A DNA stretch of 64,000 nucleotides from Nocardia abscessus (lineage in GTDB: Bacteria; Actinomycetota; Actinomycetes; Mycobacteriales; Mycobacteriaceae): positions 1-64,000 of the forward strand of contig NZ_JADLQO010000026.1 of NCBI RefSeq assembly GCF_015477775.1, read 5' to 3'. Of this stretch, positions 25,952-33,487 are shown piece after piece. The position numbers and the translations under genes were made by a program. Each line of letters opens with the position of its first letter. Within the stretch, counting starts at the first letter, position 1. The notes under the pieces are model-generated. The model ran no database searches and was not told the origin of the DNA. It saw nothing but the letters and a program-made list of their open reading frames with translations.

Positions 25952-27259
25952 ATGCAAGAAACTGTCGAGCCGGTCACCGGGCTCATCGTGGCTCCGGCGC
26001 CCGGTTGCGCGCCCCGCCTGCTGCGGGCGGACGGCGACGGCGAAGACCTCGCCGCATACCGCGAGGCCGGTGGCTACCGGGCGCTCGGCTCCGTAGACAC
26101 GGTGCTGGCGCAGGTGCGGCACAGCGGACTGCTCGGCCGCGGCGGCGCGGCGTTCCCGATCGCGGTCAAACTGGGCGGCGTCCGGGAAGCCGGGCTGCGC
26201 GGGAACGAGACCGTGGTCGTGGCCAACGGCGAGGAAGGTGAGCCCGCCTCGGTCAAGGACAAATGGCTGATGCGTCACCGCCCGCACCTCGTCCTGGACG
26301 GGGTGCGGCTGGCGGCCGGAATCGTCGGCGCGCGGCGCGCCTACGTCTACGTCTCGGACCCTCGGTCCGCGCGCCGGATCGACGCCGCGCTGACCGAACT
26401 GGACGCGGCCGGCCTCGACGAGGTCGCCATCGAACTCGTCACCGTGGCCCCGGCCTATGTCGCCGGGGAGGAGACCGCGGCGGTGCGTGCCATCAACGGT
26501 GGCCCCGCCAAGCCCTCGGACAAGCCCCCACGCCCGTTCCAACAAGGCGTCGACGGACTGCCGACGGTGGTCAGCAACGTGGAGACCTTGGCGCATCTGT
26601 CATTCGTCCACCGGTACGGCGGTGCGGCATTCCGTGAGGTGGGCACCGCGTATTCGCCGGGCACTTTTCTGGCCACCGTCACCGGCGGCGCGCGTCCGCC
26701 CGCGCTGTACGAGCTGCCGCACGGCACGAGGTTCACCGATGTGCTCGCCCTGCACGGCCTGGCGCCCGAGGAAGTGCGCGGCGCTCTGCTGGGCGGCTAT
26801 TTCGGGGGCATGGTGGATCGTGCGGTGCTCACCGCCACTTTGGACCACGAAACGATCCGCGCCCTCGGCAGCGGCCTGGGGTGCGGGGCGATCTCGTTGC
26901 TCACCGGCGAGTGCCCGGTCGCCGTGGCGGCGGCCGTGCTGAGCTACTTCGACCGCGAGAACGCGGGCCAGTGCGGATCCTGCTTCAACGGCACCGCGGC
27001 TATGGCGGCGGCGACCACCGCGCTGCGCGACGGACTCGCCACCGCCGCGGACATCGAACGACTGGAGCGATGGTCGGTGGTGCTGCGCGGGCGCGGCGCA
27101 TGCGGCACCTTGGACGGCGCGGCCAACGCCGCGGCCACGCTGCTGGCGCGATTCTCCGCGGAGGTCACCGCACATCTCGAAGGCCGGTGCTCCATCTGCG
27201 CCGGCGGTGCCTACCTGGCCGACCGGCCGTTCGACGTGGAAGCGGTGATGCAGGCATGA
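25952..27259 (+). CDS. NuoF-like NADH dehydrogenase flavoprotein (435 aa)
   Basis: Resembles the complex I 51-kDa subunit, which binds NADH and FMN. The nucleotide/FMN segment GLLGRGGAAFPIAVK is at 59-73, ANGEEGEPA near 91 and FQQGVDGLPTVVSNVETL near 196. The iron-sulphur region is altered: normal NuoF has C-x2-C-x2-C plus a distal Cys, while here there are Cys341, Cys344 and Cys384, and the third position is not cysteine. An extra CSIC pair follows at 412-415. It is followed without a gap by a ferredoxin and then another. It may work as an NADH:ferredoxin oxidoreductase for the island's oxygenases rather than in respiration. Confidence 0.88.
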   Translation: MQETVEPVTGLIVAPAPGCAPRLLRADGDGEDLAAYREAGGYRALGSVDTVLAQVRHSGLLGRGGAAFPIAVKLGGVREAGLRGNETVVVANGEEGEPASVKDKWLMRHRPHLVLDGVRLAAGIVGARRAYVYVSDPRSARRIDAALTELDAAGLDEVAIELVTVAPAYVAGEETAAVRAINGGPAKPSDKPPRPFQQGVDGLPTVVSNVETLAHLSFVHRYGGAAFREVGTAYSPGTFLATVTGGARPPALYELPHGTRFTDVLALHGLAPEEVRGALLGGYFGGMVDRAVLTATLDHETIRALGSGLGCGAISLLTGECPVAVAAAVLSYFDRENAGQCGSCFNGTAAMAAATTALRDGLATAADIERLERWSVVLRGRGACGTLDGAANAAATLLARFSAEVTAHLEGRCSICAGGAYLADRPFDVEAVMQA

Positions 27260-27516
27260 GAATTCGGCTCGATCGGACGCTGTGCGACGGATTCGGCCTG
27301 TGCGCCAAGCACGCGCCCGCCCATTTCTCGCTCGACGACTGGGGCTACGCGGCCCTGGAAGGAACCGGCGTCGTGGCGGCGGCAGACCAGGACGGGGTGC
27401 TGCGCGCGCTGCTGGATTGCCCGGTCCACGCCATCATCGCCGTCCCCGAGCCCGAAACCGGCCCTCCCCCGGCGACTTCGGCGGCGCAGCCGCTCGGGCA
27501 GGAGCCGCCGCGATGA
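27256..27516 (+). CDS. [3Fe-4S]-type ferredoxin with C-terminal tail (86 aa)
   Basis: Ferredoxin with ligands Cys10, Cys16 and Cys55, and a Pro/Ala-rich tail of about 22 residues beyond the usual end. The ATG overlaps the NuoF-like stop by 4 bases (ATGA), so expression is coupled. This makes it the natural electron acceptor of that protein. Its role in passing electrons to a P450 or dehydrogenase is inferred. Confidence 0.9.
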   Translation: MRIRLDRTLCDGFGLCAKHAPAHFSLDDWGYAALEGTGVVAAADQDGVLRALLDCPVHAIIAVPEPETGPPPATSAAQPLGQEPPR

Positions 27517-27614
27517 GCGAGCAGCACGACATCGGCGTGCGCCGACACCTCAGGTCCGGCGACACCGGCACGTCGCACGGCCGGCCACCACCACTGCGAG
27601 ACGAAAGCGGCGCG

Positions 27615-27806
27615 ATGAGAATCGAAGTCGATTACCGCACCTGCGAGAGCAACGGCATCTGCATGGGCATCATCCCAGAGGTGTTCGAGCTGGACGACAA
27701 GGACGAATTGCACCTCCTGCAGTCGGAGGTGACCCCGGACGTCGAATCGCGCGTGCGCGACGCGGTAGCGCAATGCCCGCGCGCGGCCGTCTCGCTCGTC
27801 GAGTGA
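27615..27806 (+). CDS. [3Fe-4S]-type ferredoxin (63 aa)
   Basis: Fourth small ferredoxin of the island, with Cys10, Cys16 and Cys54. The start at 27615 gives the standard family length but has a poor ribosome-binding site. An in-frame ATG at 27513 has AGGAG upstream and overlaps the previous stop by 4 bases; it would add 34 N-terminal residues without ferredoxin character. The longer start may be the real one. It completes a NuoF-ferredoxin-ferredoxin operon. Confidence 0.85.
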   Translation: MRIEVDYRTCESNGICMGIIPEVFELDDKDELHLLQSEVTPDVESRVRDAVAQCPRAAVSLVE

Positions 27807-27842
27807 GCCGGGTGAGCGCCCGTCCACCGTCCGGAGCACCCG

Positions 27843-29018
27843 TCACTGCCGGGGCAGACCCAGGATGCGCTCGGCGATGATGTTGCGCTGGATCTCCGAC
27901 GTGCCGCCCGCGATAGTTCCCGCGAAGCTGCGTACGAATCGCTCGAACCATCCCGGCGCGGTCTCCTCCAGATTGAACACGCTGTGCCGCGCGGTGATAT
28001 CGGGGTGCGCCAGCCCGCTCGTCCCCGCGGCCGCCAACGCGTGTTCGGCCCCGCGTTGCACGGCTTCGGAACCCAGCAGTTTCAGCACCGAGAGTCCGGG
28101 TCCGGCGTCCTCACCGCGCGCCGCCTTGGCCAGGGCGTCCGATCCGAGCAGGCGCAGCGCGTGCGCGTCGAGGACGAGTTCGGCGTAACGATCGGCGGCC
28201 ACGGCGGTATCCGGCCGGAAATCGGCCAGCAGACCGTCCAGCCGATCCGCGAAGCTGAGCCACAGCAGCGTGCGCTCGTGCCCGAGCGACCCGTTGGCGA
28301 CCCGCCAGCCCTGGTTCAGCTCACCGACCAGGTTCTCGGCGGGTACCTCGACCTCGGTGAAGAACACCTCGTTGAAATCGAGGTCCGCCGGGTCGCAGAC
28401 CGAGGCGAACGGCCTGCGGCGCACCCCGGGCAGATCGGTGGGGATGAGCAGGGCCGAGATTCCCCGGTGCTTCGGCGCGTCGGGATCGGTCCGCACGAAC
28501 GCGAGCAGCACATCGGCATCGTGCGCACCCGAGGTCCAGATCTTGTGCCCGTCGACGACGAAATGGTCGCCGCGCAACACCGCCCGGGTGCGCAGACCCG
28601 CCAGGTCCGAGCCCGCCTCCGGCTCACTCATCCCGAGTGCGGCGGTGCGGTCGCCGCGCAGGATCGGTATCGCCCAGCGCTGCCGCTGCTCCGGCGTCCC
28701 GAAGGTGATCAGGGAGGCGGCGACGATACCGACGCCTTGCGGATTGAAGTTCTCGTAGACGCGCCGTCGGGCCAGTTCCTCGCGGTGCACGTATTGCTGC
28801 AGGATCCCCGCATCGCGGCCGCCGAACTCCGGTGGGTTGCCCGGCACCAGCCAACCGTGCTCGAACAGCAGCCGCTGCCACTGCCGCGCCCACTCCGGGA
28901 CATGGGCGGTCGATCGCGGGCGCTCGCCCGCCGCGGCTTCCGGCGGCAGGTGCCGGTCGAGGAACTCGACGAACTCGGCGCGGAACGCCTCCACATCGTC
29001 ATCGAAGGTCAGTTGCAC
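27843..29018 (-). CDS. acyl-CoA dehydrogenase, larger subunit of a heteromeric pair (391 aa)
   Basis: An acyl-CoA dehydrogenase fold with NPPEFGGR, MSEPEAGSD, the FAD-contact WTSGAHDAD and the C-terminal AGGTSEIQRNIIAER block. It is paired with a shorter, more divergent ACAD just upstream, the arrangement of the alpha2-beta2 steroid side-chain enzymes such as FadE28-FadE29. It should desaturate an acyl-CoA with a bulky ring or branched side chain. The GTG at 29018 is preferred over 29033 because the duplicate copy at 41111 starts at the same residue (VQLTF/MQLTF). It overlaps its partner by 20 bases. Confidence 0.93.
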   Translation of the reverse strand: MQLTFDDDVEAFRAEFVEFLDRHLPPEAAAGERPRSTAHVPEWARQWQRLLFEHGWLVPGNPPEFGGRDAGILQQYVHREELARRRVYENFNPQGVGIVAASLITFGTPEQRQRWAIPILRGDRTAALGMSEPEAGSDLAGLRTRAVLRGDHFVVDGHKIWTSGAHDADVLLAFVRTDPDAPKHRGISALLIPTDLPGVRRRPFASVCDPADLDFNEVFFTEVEVPAENLVGELNQGWRVANGSLGHERTLLWLSFADRLDGLLADFRPDTAVAADRYAELVLDAHALRLLGSDALAKAARGEDAGPGLSVLKLLGSEAVQRGAEHALAAAGTSGLAHPDITARHSVFNLEETAPGWFERFVRSFAGTIAGGTSEIQRNIIAERILGLPRQ

Positions 29019-29994
29019 GGTACTGCCTCGCAATCGTCGCGCGATGCTCGTCGGCGCCGCCGAGGAGCAGTTCCCCGGCCTTGGCCCGTTTCAACGCGAA
29101 CTGCACATCGTTCTCCCAGGTGTAGCCCATGGCGCCGAAGAGTTGCAGGCCGTTGCGGAAGACCACCGCTTGGCACTCGCCCGCGGCCGCCTTGGCCATC
29201 ACGGCGGCCAGATGCCGCCGCGGGTCGTCGGCGGAGATGGTCAGCGCGGCCCAGTAGGTCAGCGCGCGGGCGCGCTGAACGGCCACATGCATGTCGGCGG
29301 CCTTGTGCGCGACGGCTTGGAACGCGCCGATCGGCGCGCCGAACTGGCGGCGCACGCGCACGTGCTCCACGACCAGATCCAGCACTCGCTGACACGCGCC
29401 GACCATCGTGGCCGCGAGCCCGGTCAGGGCTATCTCCCTGGCTTGTCGCACATCGCGGTGCACCCGGTCGGACGGGCCGACGCGCACCTGCTCCAGCGTC
29501 ACCTGCGCCACGTGCAGCAGCGGGTCGAACACCGTGACCCGGCGGGCGGCGACCCGGTCGGCGGGAACCACGAATACCCCGGCCCCGGTCGCGACGGCCA
29601 ACCGTTCGGCGCGGTCGCCGTCGAGCACGTGAGCGGTGCCGTCGAGCGTCCACCCCGAGCCGTCGCGCCGCGCCGAGATGCCGTCGAACACCGCGGATGC
29701 CGCCGTCGCGGGGTGGGCGTCACCGGCCAAGGGCGCGTAGTGGGTCATCGTGGCCAGGTACGGGGTGGGATCGGTGGCCCGCCCCAGTTCCTCCAGCACG
29801 ATCGTCAGCTCGACCGTCTCGGCCGGATCGGTGAGCGAGGTCCAACCCTGGTCGAGATAGACCTTCCACAGGGGTCCGGGATCCGCGCCACGATCGGCGA
29901 TGTCCCTGATCAGCGCGACGGGACAGTGCCTCGCGACCACCTCGCGAACGGTGTCCTGCCACAACCGCTGATCGGCGTCGAACTCCAGCAACAT
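28999..29994 (-). CDS. acyl-CoA dehydrogenase, smaller subunit of a heteromeric pair (331 aa)
   Basis: A shortened acyl-CoA dehydrogenase that keeps the helical C-terminal domain (RRQFGAPIGAFQAVAHK and LFGAMGYTWENDVQF) and has a reduced N-terminal half. This is typical of the small subunit of heterotetrameric FadE pairs. The ATG at 29994 has GAGGAGG upstream and aligns with the start of the paralog at 42270. It is first in its two-gene operon, with an island palindrome 50 bases upstream (30045), and diverges from the TetR gene. Confidence 0.92.
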   Translation of the reverse strand: MLLEFDADQRLWQDTVREVVARHCPVALIRDIADRGADPGPLWKVYLDQGWTSLTDPAETVELTIVLEELGRATDPTPYLATMTHYAPLAGDAHPATAASAVFDGISARRDGSGWTLDGTAHVLDGDRAERLAVATGAGVFVVPADRVAARRVTVFDPLLHVAQVTLEQVRVGPSDRVHRDVRQAREIALTGLAATMVGACQRVLDLVVEHVRVRRQFGAPIGAFQAVAHKAADMHVAVQRARALTYWAALTISADDPRRHLAAVMAKAAAGECQAVVFRNGLQLFGAMGYTWENDVQFALKRAKAGELLLGGADEHRATIARQYRATDLR

Positions 29995-30044
29995 CCGATC
30001 GCCCTCCTCGACGTTGTCCGGAACCACTTCCCTCGACCTAACGC

Positions 30045-30059
30045 GAGAATATAGTTCTT
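30045..30059. promoter_or_regulatory. island operator site 5 (ACAD/TetR divergent promoter)
   Basis: GAGAAT-ATA-GTTCTT, ten of twelve motif positions, between the divergent ACAD pair and the TetR gene. It is well placed to control both. Confidence 0.7.
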
Positions 30060-30195
30060 CACTAACGATAATAGTAGTTTCAATTCGCAGATGCTAACGC
30101 CTGAAGAGGAAGAATCATGATTCCGAGCGAGTATCATGCGCTGATGCATGGTTTGCGACGGGTGCGAACGAGTCGGCGCGCGGGGCGTGGCGGCC

Positions 30196-30861
30196 ATGAC
30201 TGATGTGGAGGGGCGGCGTGAACCCGCCTGGAAACAGCGTGCCGTGGAACGGTCGCTGCGCACGGCCAAGCTGCGGGCCGGTCAGCGGGTACAGCGCTTC
30301 CTGGACGCCGCGCAGGCGATCATCACCGAGAAGGGCAGTACGGATTTCACGGTGCAGGAGGTCGTCGACCGGTCGCGACAGTCCTTGCGTAGCTTCTATC
30401 TGCAATTCGACGGCAAGCACGAACTGTTGCTCGCGTTGTACGAGGACGCGCTGGGCCGCACGGTCGAGCAGATCCGCGCGGCCACGATCAACAGCGGCGA
30501 GCCGCTGGACCGGCTGCGGACGGCGGTGGAGTTGCTGTTCCAGCTGTGCAGGCCGGATCCGGACGCACGGCGGCCGCTGTTCACCGAGTTCTCACCGCAA
30601 TTGCTGAGTTCCCATCCCGCGGAGGTACGGATGGCGCACGCCTCGCTGTTCGCGCTGTTCGCCGATTTGATGACCGAGGCGCAGGCGGCGGGCAGGCTGA
30701 CCGCCGCCGCCAATCCGCGCAGGCTCGCGGCGATGATCATGCACACGGTGATGTTCACCTCGCAGCCCGCGAACGCGGATCCCGAGGCTCGGCCGCTCAC
30801 TCCCGAGGAGGTCTGGAACTTTTGCGCCCACGGCATCACGGGCCAGCGCACCACGACTTGA
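30196..30861 (+). CDS. TetR-family transcriptional regulator (221 aa)
   Basis: A one-component regulator with an N-terminal TetR helix-turn-helix (RFLDAAQAIITEKG, then FTVQEVVDRSRQSLRSFY, about 33-75) and a helical ligand-binding domain. It is the only TetR protein in the island. Copies of the palindrome lie before it (30045) and directly after it (30864 and 30886), which suggests it is the regulator that binds the island motif and controls itself. TetR proteins of such clusters commonly sense an acyl-CoA intermediate. The start is uncertain; an ATG at 30148 would add 16 residues and neither start has a strong ribosome-binding site. Confidence 0.88.
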   Translation: MTDVEGRREPAWKQRAVERSLRTAKLRAGQRVQRFLDAAQAIITEKGSTDFTVQEVVDRSRQSLRSFYLQFDGKHELLLALYEDALGRTVEQIRAATINSGEPLDRLRTAVELLFQLCRPDPDARRPLFTEFSPQLLSSHPAEVRMAHASLFALFADLMTEAQAAGRLTAAANPRRLAAMIMHTVMFTSQPANADPEARPLTPEEVWNFCAHGITGQRTTT

Positions 30862-30863
30862 GC

Positions 30864-30878
30864 GAGAATTATCCTCTC
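30864..30878. promoter_or_regulatory. island operator site 6
   Basis: GAGAAT-TAT-CCTCTC, first of two tandem sites starting 2 bases after the TetR stop and upstream of the ferredoxin reductase fusion. Confidence 0.65.
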
Positions 30879-30885
30879 CATTATC

Positions 30886-30900
30886 GAGAATGTAGTTTAC
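30886..30900. promoter_or_regulatory. island operator site 7
   Basis: GAGAAT-GTA-GTTTAC, 22 bases after the start of the previous site, so both lie on the same DNA face two turns apart. It is 53 bases before the GTG of the fusion reductase. Confidence 0.6.
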
Positions 30901-30952
30901 ACTACCGGTGTGCCCTGGCGGATTCAGCGCCACACTTCGAGGAGGTCAGCCG

Positions 30953-32584
30953 GTGGCTTACGTCATCACCCAGAACTGCTGCAAAGACGCCAGCTGCGTC
31001 GCGGCATGCCCGGTGGACTGCATCCGGCCCGTGGGCGACGAGCGCGGCACGCAGATGCTGTTCATCGATCCGGAGACCTGTATCGACTGCGGCGCTTGCG
31101 CGGACGAGTGCCCGGTCGACGCGATCTATTCCGAGTTCGACCTGCCGCCCGAGATGGAACGGTTCCGGGAGATCAACGCGGCGTACTTCCGGCACCACCC
31201 CCTGGAACCCGGGATGATCGAGCCGCTGACCAAACGCACATCGATCGAGCCGGGCGCGCTGCGTGTCGCCATCGTCGGCGCGGGGCCCGCGGCCTGCTAC
31301 GCCGCGGCCGAACTGCTGGAGATCGGCGGCGTCGATGTCGATCTGTTCGAGCGCTTGCCCACCCCGTTCGGCCTGATCCGGGCCGGTGTGGCGCCCGACC
31401 ATCAGCGCACCAAGTCGGTGGTGCGGATCTTCGATGCCGCCTTCGCCGACAGCCGCTTCGGCTGCCACCTCAACGTGGAGATCGGAAAGACGCTGACCCA
31501 TGCCGATCTGCTCGCCCACCATCACGCGGTGATCTACGCCGTCGGGGCCTCCGCGAGCCGCGACCTCGGTATCCCCGGAGAGCACCTGCCGGGCCATCAC
31601 GCGGCCGCCGAGTTCGTCGGCTGGTACAACGGCCACCCCGACCACGCCGGGCGCCGGTTCGACCTGTCGGCGCGCCGGGCGGTCGTCGTGGGGAACGGCA
31701 ACGTCGCGCTCGACGTGGCCCGAGTGCTGCTGATGTCACCGCAGGACCTCGCCGCCACCGACATCGCCGAATACGCGCTGGAGGCGCTGGCGCACAGTCA
31801 CATCGAGGAGGTGATCGTACTCGGCAGGCGCGGTCCGCGCGACGCCGCGTTCTCGGTGGGCGAGTTCCACGCGCTCGGACATCTGACCGGCATCGACGTG
31901 ATCATCGAAGGCGGCGACCTCACGGCGCACCCGGACGACGATGTGGAGACGGCGCTCAAACTGGAGATCGCCCGCGAATTCGCCGCGCGTCCGGCGACCG
32001 AGGGCCACAAGCGGATCGTGTTCCGGTTCCTCACCTCGCCGGCCGAGATCGTCGGCGAGGAACACGTGGCAGAACTGCGCACCGTGCGCAATCGGATCAC
32101 CGAGGACGGAACATTCGTCGCGGGCTCCGTCGGCGGCGAGACGGCTTCGATCGAGACGTCGCTGGTGCTTCGATCCATCGGTTACCAGGGCGATCCGGTC
32201 GGCGGCCTGCCGTACGACGCGCGCACCGGCACCGTGCCGAACCAGCAGGGCCGCGTCGTCGACGACACCGGCGCCGCCCTGCCGGGTGTCTACGTCGCCG
32301 GATGGATCAAACGCGGGCCGCGCGGTGTCATCGGGACCAACCGCGCTTGCGCCGCGGAAACCGTCGCGGCGCTGCTGGCCGATTTCCACCGTGGGGCACT
32401 GGATCGGCAGGTAGGCGACCGGGAAGCATTGCGCGCGCGGATGATCGAGCGCGGCGCCGATGCCGTCGGATGGACGGGATGGCGTGCCATCGATGCCGCG
32501 GAGCGCGAGCGCGGCGCCGCGGCCACCCGCCCCCGCGTCAAATTCTTCTCCGTGGACGAGATGCTGGCGGTGGCACGGCGTTGA
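30953..32584 (+). CDS. fprB: ferredoxin-ferredoxin NADP reductase fusion, FprB type (543 aa)
   Basis: The N-terminal 60 residues form a 7Fe-type ferredoxin domain with cysteines at 9/10, 15, 19, 23 and at 43, 46, 49, 53 (CIDCGACADECP). This is fused to an adrenodoxin-reductase-like flavoprotein: FAD motif AIVGAGPAACYAAAEL near 102, NADP motif VVGNGNVALDVARVLL near 245, and C-terminal GWIKRGPRGVIGTN. The layout and length match mycobacterial FprB. The GTG at 30953 has GAGGAGG upstream. It probably reduces island ferredoxins, and the tandem operators place it under the same control. Confidence 0.93.
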   Translation: MAYVITQNCCKDASCVAACPVDCIRPVGDERGTQMLFIDPETCIDCGACADECPVDAIYSEFDLPPEMERFREINAAYFRHHPLEPGMIEPLTKRTSIEPGALRVAIVGAGPAACYAAAELLEIGGVDVDLFERLPTPFGLIRAGVAPDHQRTKSVVRIFDAAFADSRFGCHLNVEIGKTLTHADLLAHHHAVIYAVGASASRDLGIPGEHLPGHHAAAEFVGWYNGHPDHAGRRFDLSARRAVVVGNGNVALDVARVLLMSPQDLAATDIAEYALEALAHSHIEEVIVLGRRGPRDAAFSVGEFHALGHLTGIDVIIEGGDLTAHPDDDVETALKLEIAREFAARPATEGHKRIVFRFLTSPAEIVGEEHVAELRTVRNRITEDGTFVAGSVGGETASIETSLVLRSIGYQGDPVGGLPYDARTGTVPNQQGRVVDDTGAALPGVYVAGWIKRGPRGVIGTNRACAAETVAALLADFHRGALDRQVGDREALRARMIERGADAVGWTGWRAIDAAERERGAAATRPRVKFFSVDEMLAVARR

Positions 32585-32597
32585 TACCGGCGACCCG

Positions 32598-32627
32598 GGG
32601 GCGTCGCGCTCGATGCGGCGACGCCCC
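32598..32627. terminator. bidirectional hairpin between convergent genes
   Basis: GGGGCGTCGC and GCGACGCCCC form a perfect 10-bp stem around a 10-base loop. It lies between the end of the fusion reductase and the end of the 115-residue gene, where a shared terminator is expected. Confidence 0.7.
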
Positions 32628-32638
32628 TGGGCCGTGGC

Positions 32639-32986
32639 TCAGTCCGCGGTTTGCCCCGCACCCCTGGCACGCCACACCGACACGGCCAGCGTCGAGACAT
32701 CCAGTGCCTTGCTGAGTTCGATCTCCCCGTTACCCGCGCGGGACAGAAACGCCTGCACAACCTTGTCCGGATCATCACTCAGCTCGTACACCGCGAGATA
32801 CCGGTGCGCGGGTGCCGCGGCGTTCCCGCCGGGCAGGGCGGCGGGCACGAGTTCGAAGCGCTGCCCGCTCGACACGCCCGGCACGGCGACCACCTCGGCG
32901 AGGTGCTTGGTGTCGTACCACTCGTTGAACTCCTCGTCCTGCCCCGCCACGGCGTTGGAGAACACCAGCATCTTCGATTCCGCCAC
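32639..32986 (-). CDS. conserved small protein, dimeric alpha-beta barrel-like (115 aa)
   Basis: Begins VAESKMLVFSNAVAGQDEEF, then NEWYDTKHLAEVVAVPGV, a pattern seen in small ferredoxin-like dimeric barrel proteins (EthD/ABM/DUF4286-like) found beside catabolic genes. It has no cysteines or membrane segments. The GTG at 32986 has GGAAGGA upstream. It carries its own pair of island operators (33045 and 33067), so it is expressed as part of the regulon. It may be an isomerase, a cyclase or a small ligand-binding protein; this is unresolved. Confidence 0.75.
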   Translation of the reverse strand: MAESKMLVFSNAVAGQDEEFNEWYDTKHLAEVVAVPGVSSGQRFELVPAALPGGNAAAPAHRYLAVYELSDDPDKVVQAFLSRAGNGEIELSKALDVSTLAVSVWRARGAGQTAD

Positions 32987-33044
32987 GTTTCGCGTCCTTC
33001 CGCTCCGTCTCCCTGCCTCGGCTGCGCCGGGCTCTCGAGACGAT

Positions 33045-33059
33045 GAGAATATTACTTTC
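33045..33059. promoter_or_regulatory. island operator site 8
   Basis: GAGAAT-ATT-ACTTTC, 59 bases before the GTG of the 115-residue gene, paired with the next site 22 bases away. Confidence 0.55.
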
Positions 33060-33066
33060 TGATCGT

Positions 33067-33081
33067 AAGAATCTTGCTTGC
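33067..33081. promoter_or_regulatory. island operator site 9
   Basis: AAGAAT-CTT-GCTTGC. The left half is good and the right half poor. The 22-base spacing from site 8 equals that of sites 6/7, J/K (35047/35069) and 36931/36953. Confidence 0.45.
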
Positions 33082-33162
33082 AGAGTGCGCGGGAAACGGC
33101 GACGGGCCGAGCGGGCGCCGCATTGCGGCGATTCGCACGACCCACAGCCGATCGGGGACCGG

Positions 33163-33465
33163 TCAGTCGCTGGCCGGGAGGGGCTTGGCTTCTTTCAGCG
33201 CCAACCGGGTGGCGCCGACGCTGAGCGTGCCGGCCCCGGCCTTCGTCACCAGAATCTCGGCGCCGGAATCGTCGACGTAGCGCTTTCCCAGCAGATTGCC
33301 GTCGGCGAAGTCCGCTGCCGGCTCGGCGCCGGTGGTGCGTTCCGCGCCGATCGGGACCATCGGAACACCCCCGGCGCGAAGATCGTCGAGACTGTCCGCG
33401 GCCTTCACTACGATCACCTCGGTGTCGCACACCTGACTGCGCAGGCGAGTGCCGTTCTTGACCAT
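33163..33465 (-). CDS. conserved hypothetical small protein (100 aa)
   Basis: Starts MVKNGTRLRSQVCDTEVIVV and continues with GGVPMVPIG, then a glycine-rich beta region. I do not recognise the family, but the compact pattern with one cysteine looks like a real small soluble protein. ATG 33465 has AGGAAAGG 6 bases upstream; ATG 33471 is too close to it. It follows the acyl-CoA synthetase stop by 22 bases and is its operon partner. Confidence 0.72.
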   Translation of the reverse strand: MVKNGTRLRSQVCDTEVIVVKAADSLDDLRAGGVPMVPIGAERTTGAEPAADFADGNLLGKRYVDDSGAEILVTKAGAGTLSVGATRLALKEAKPLPASD

Positions 33466-33487
33466 TGTCATCCTTTCCTGACGGTGA

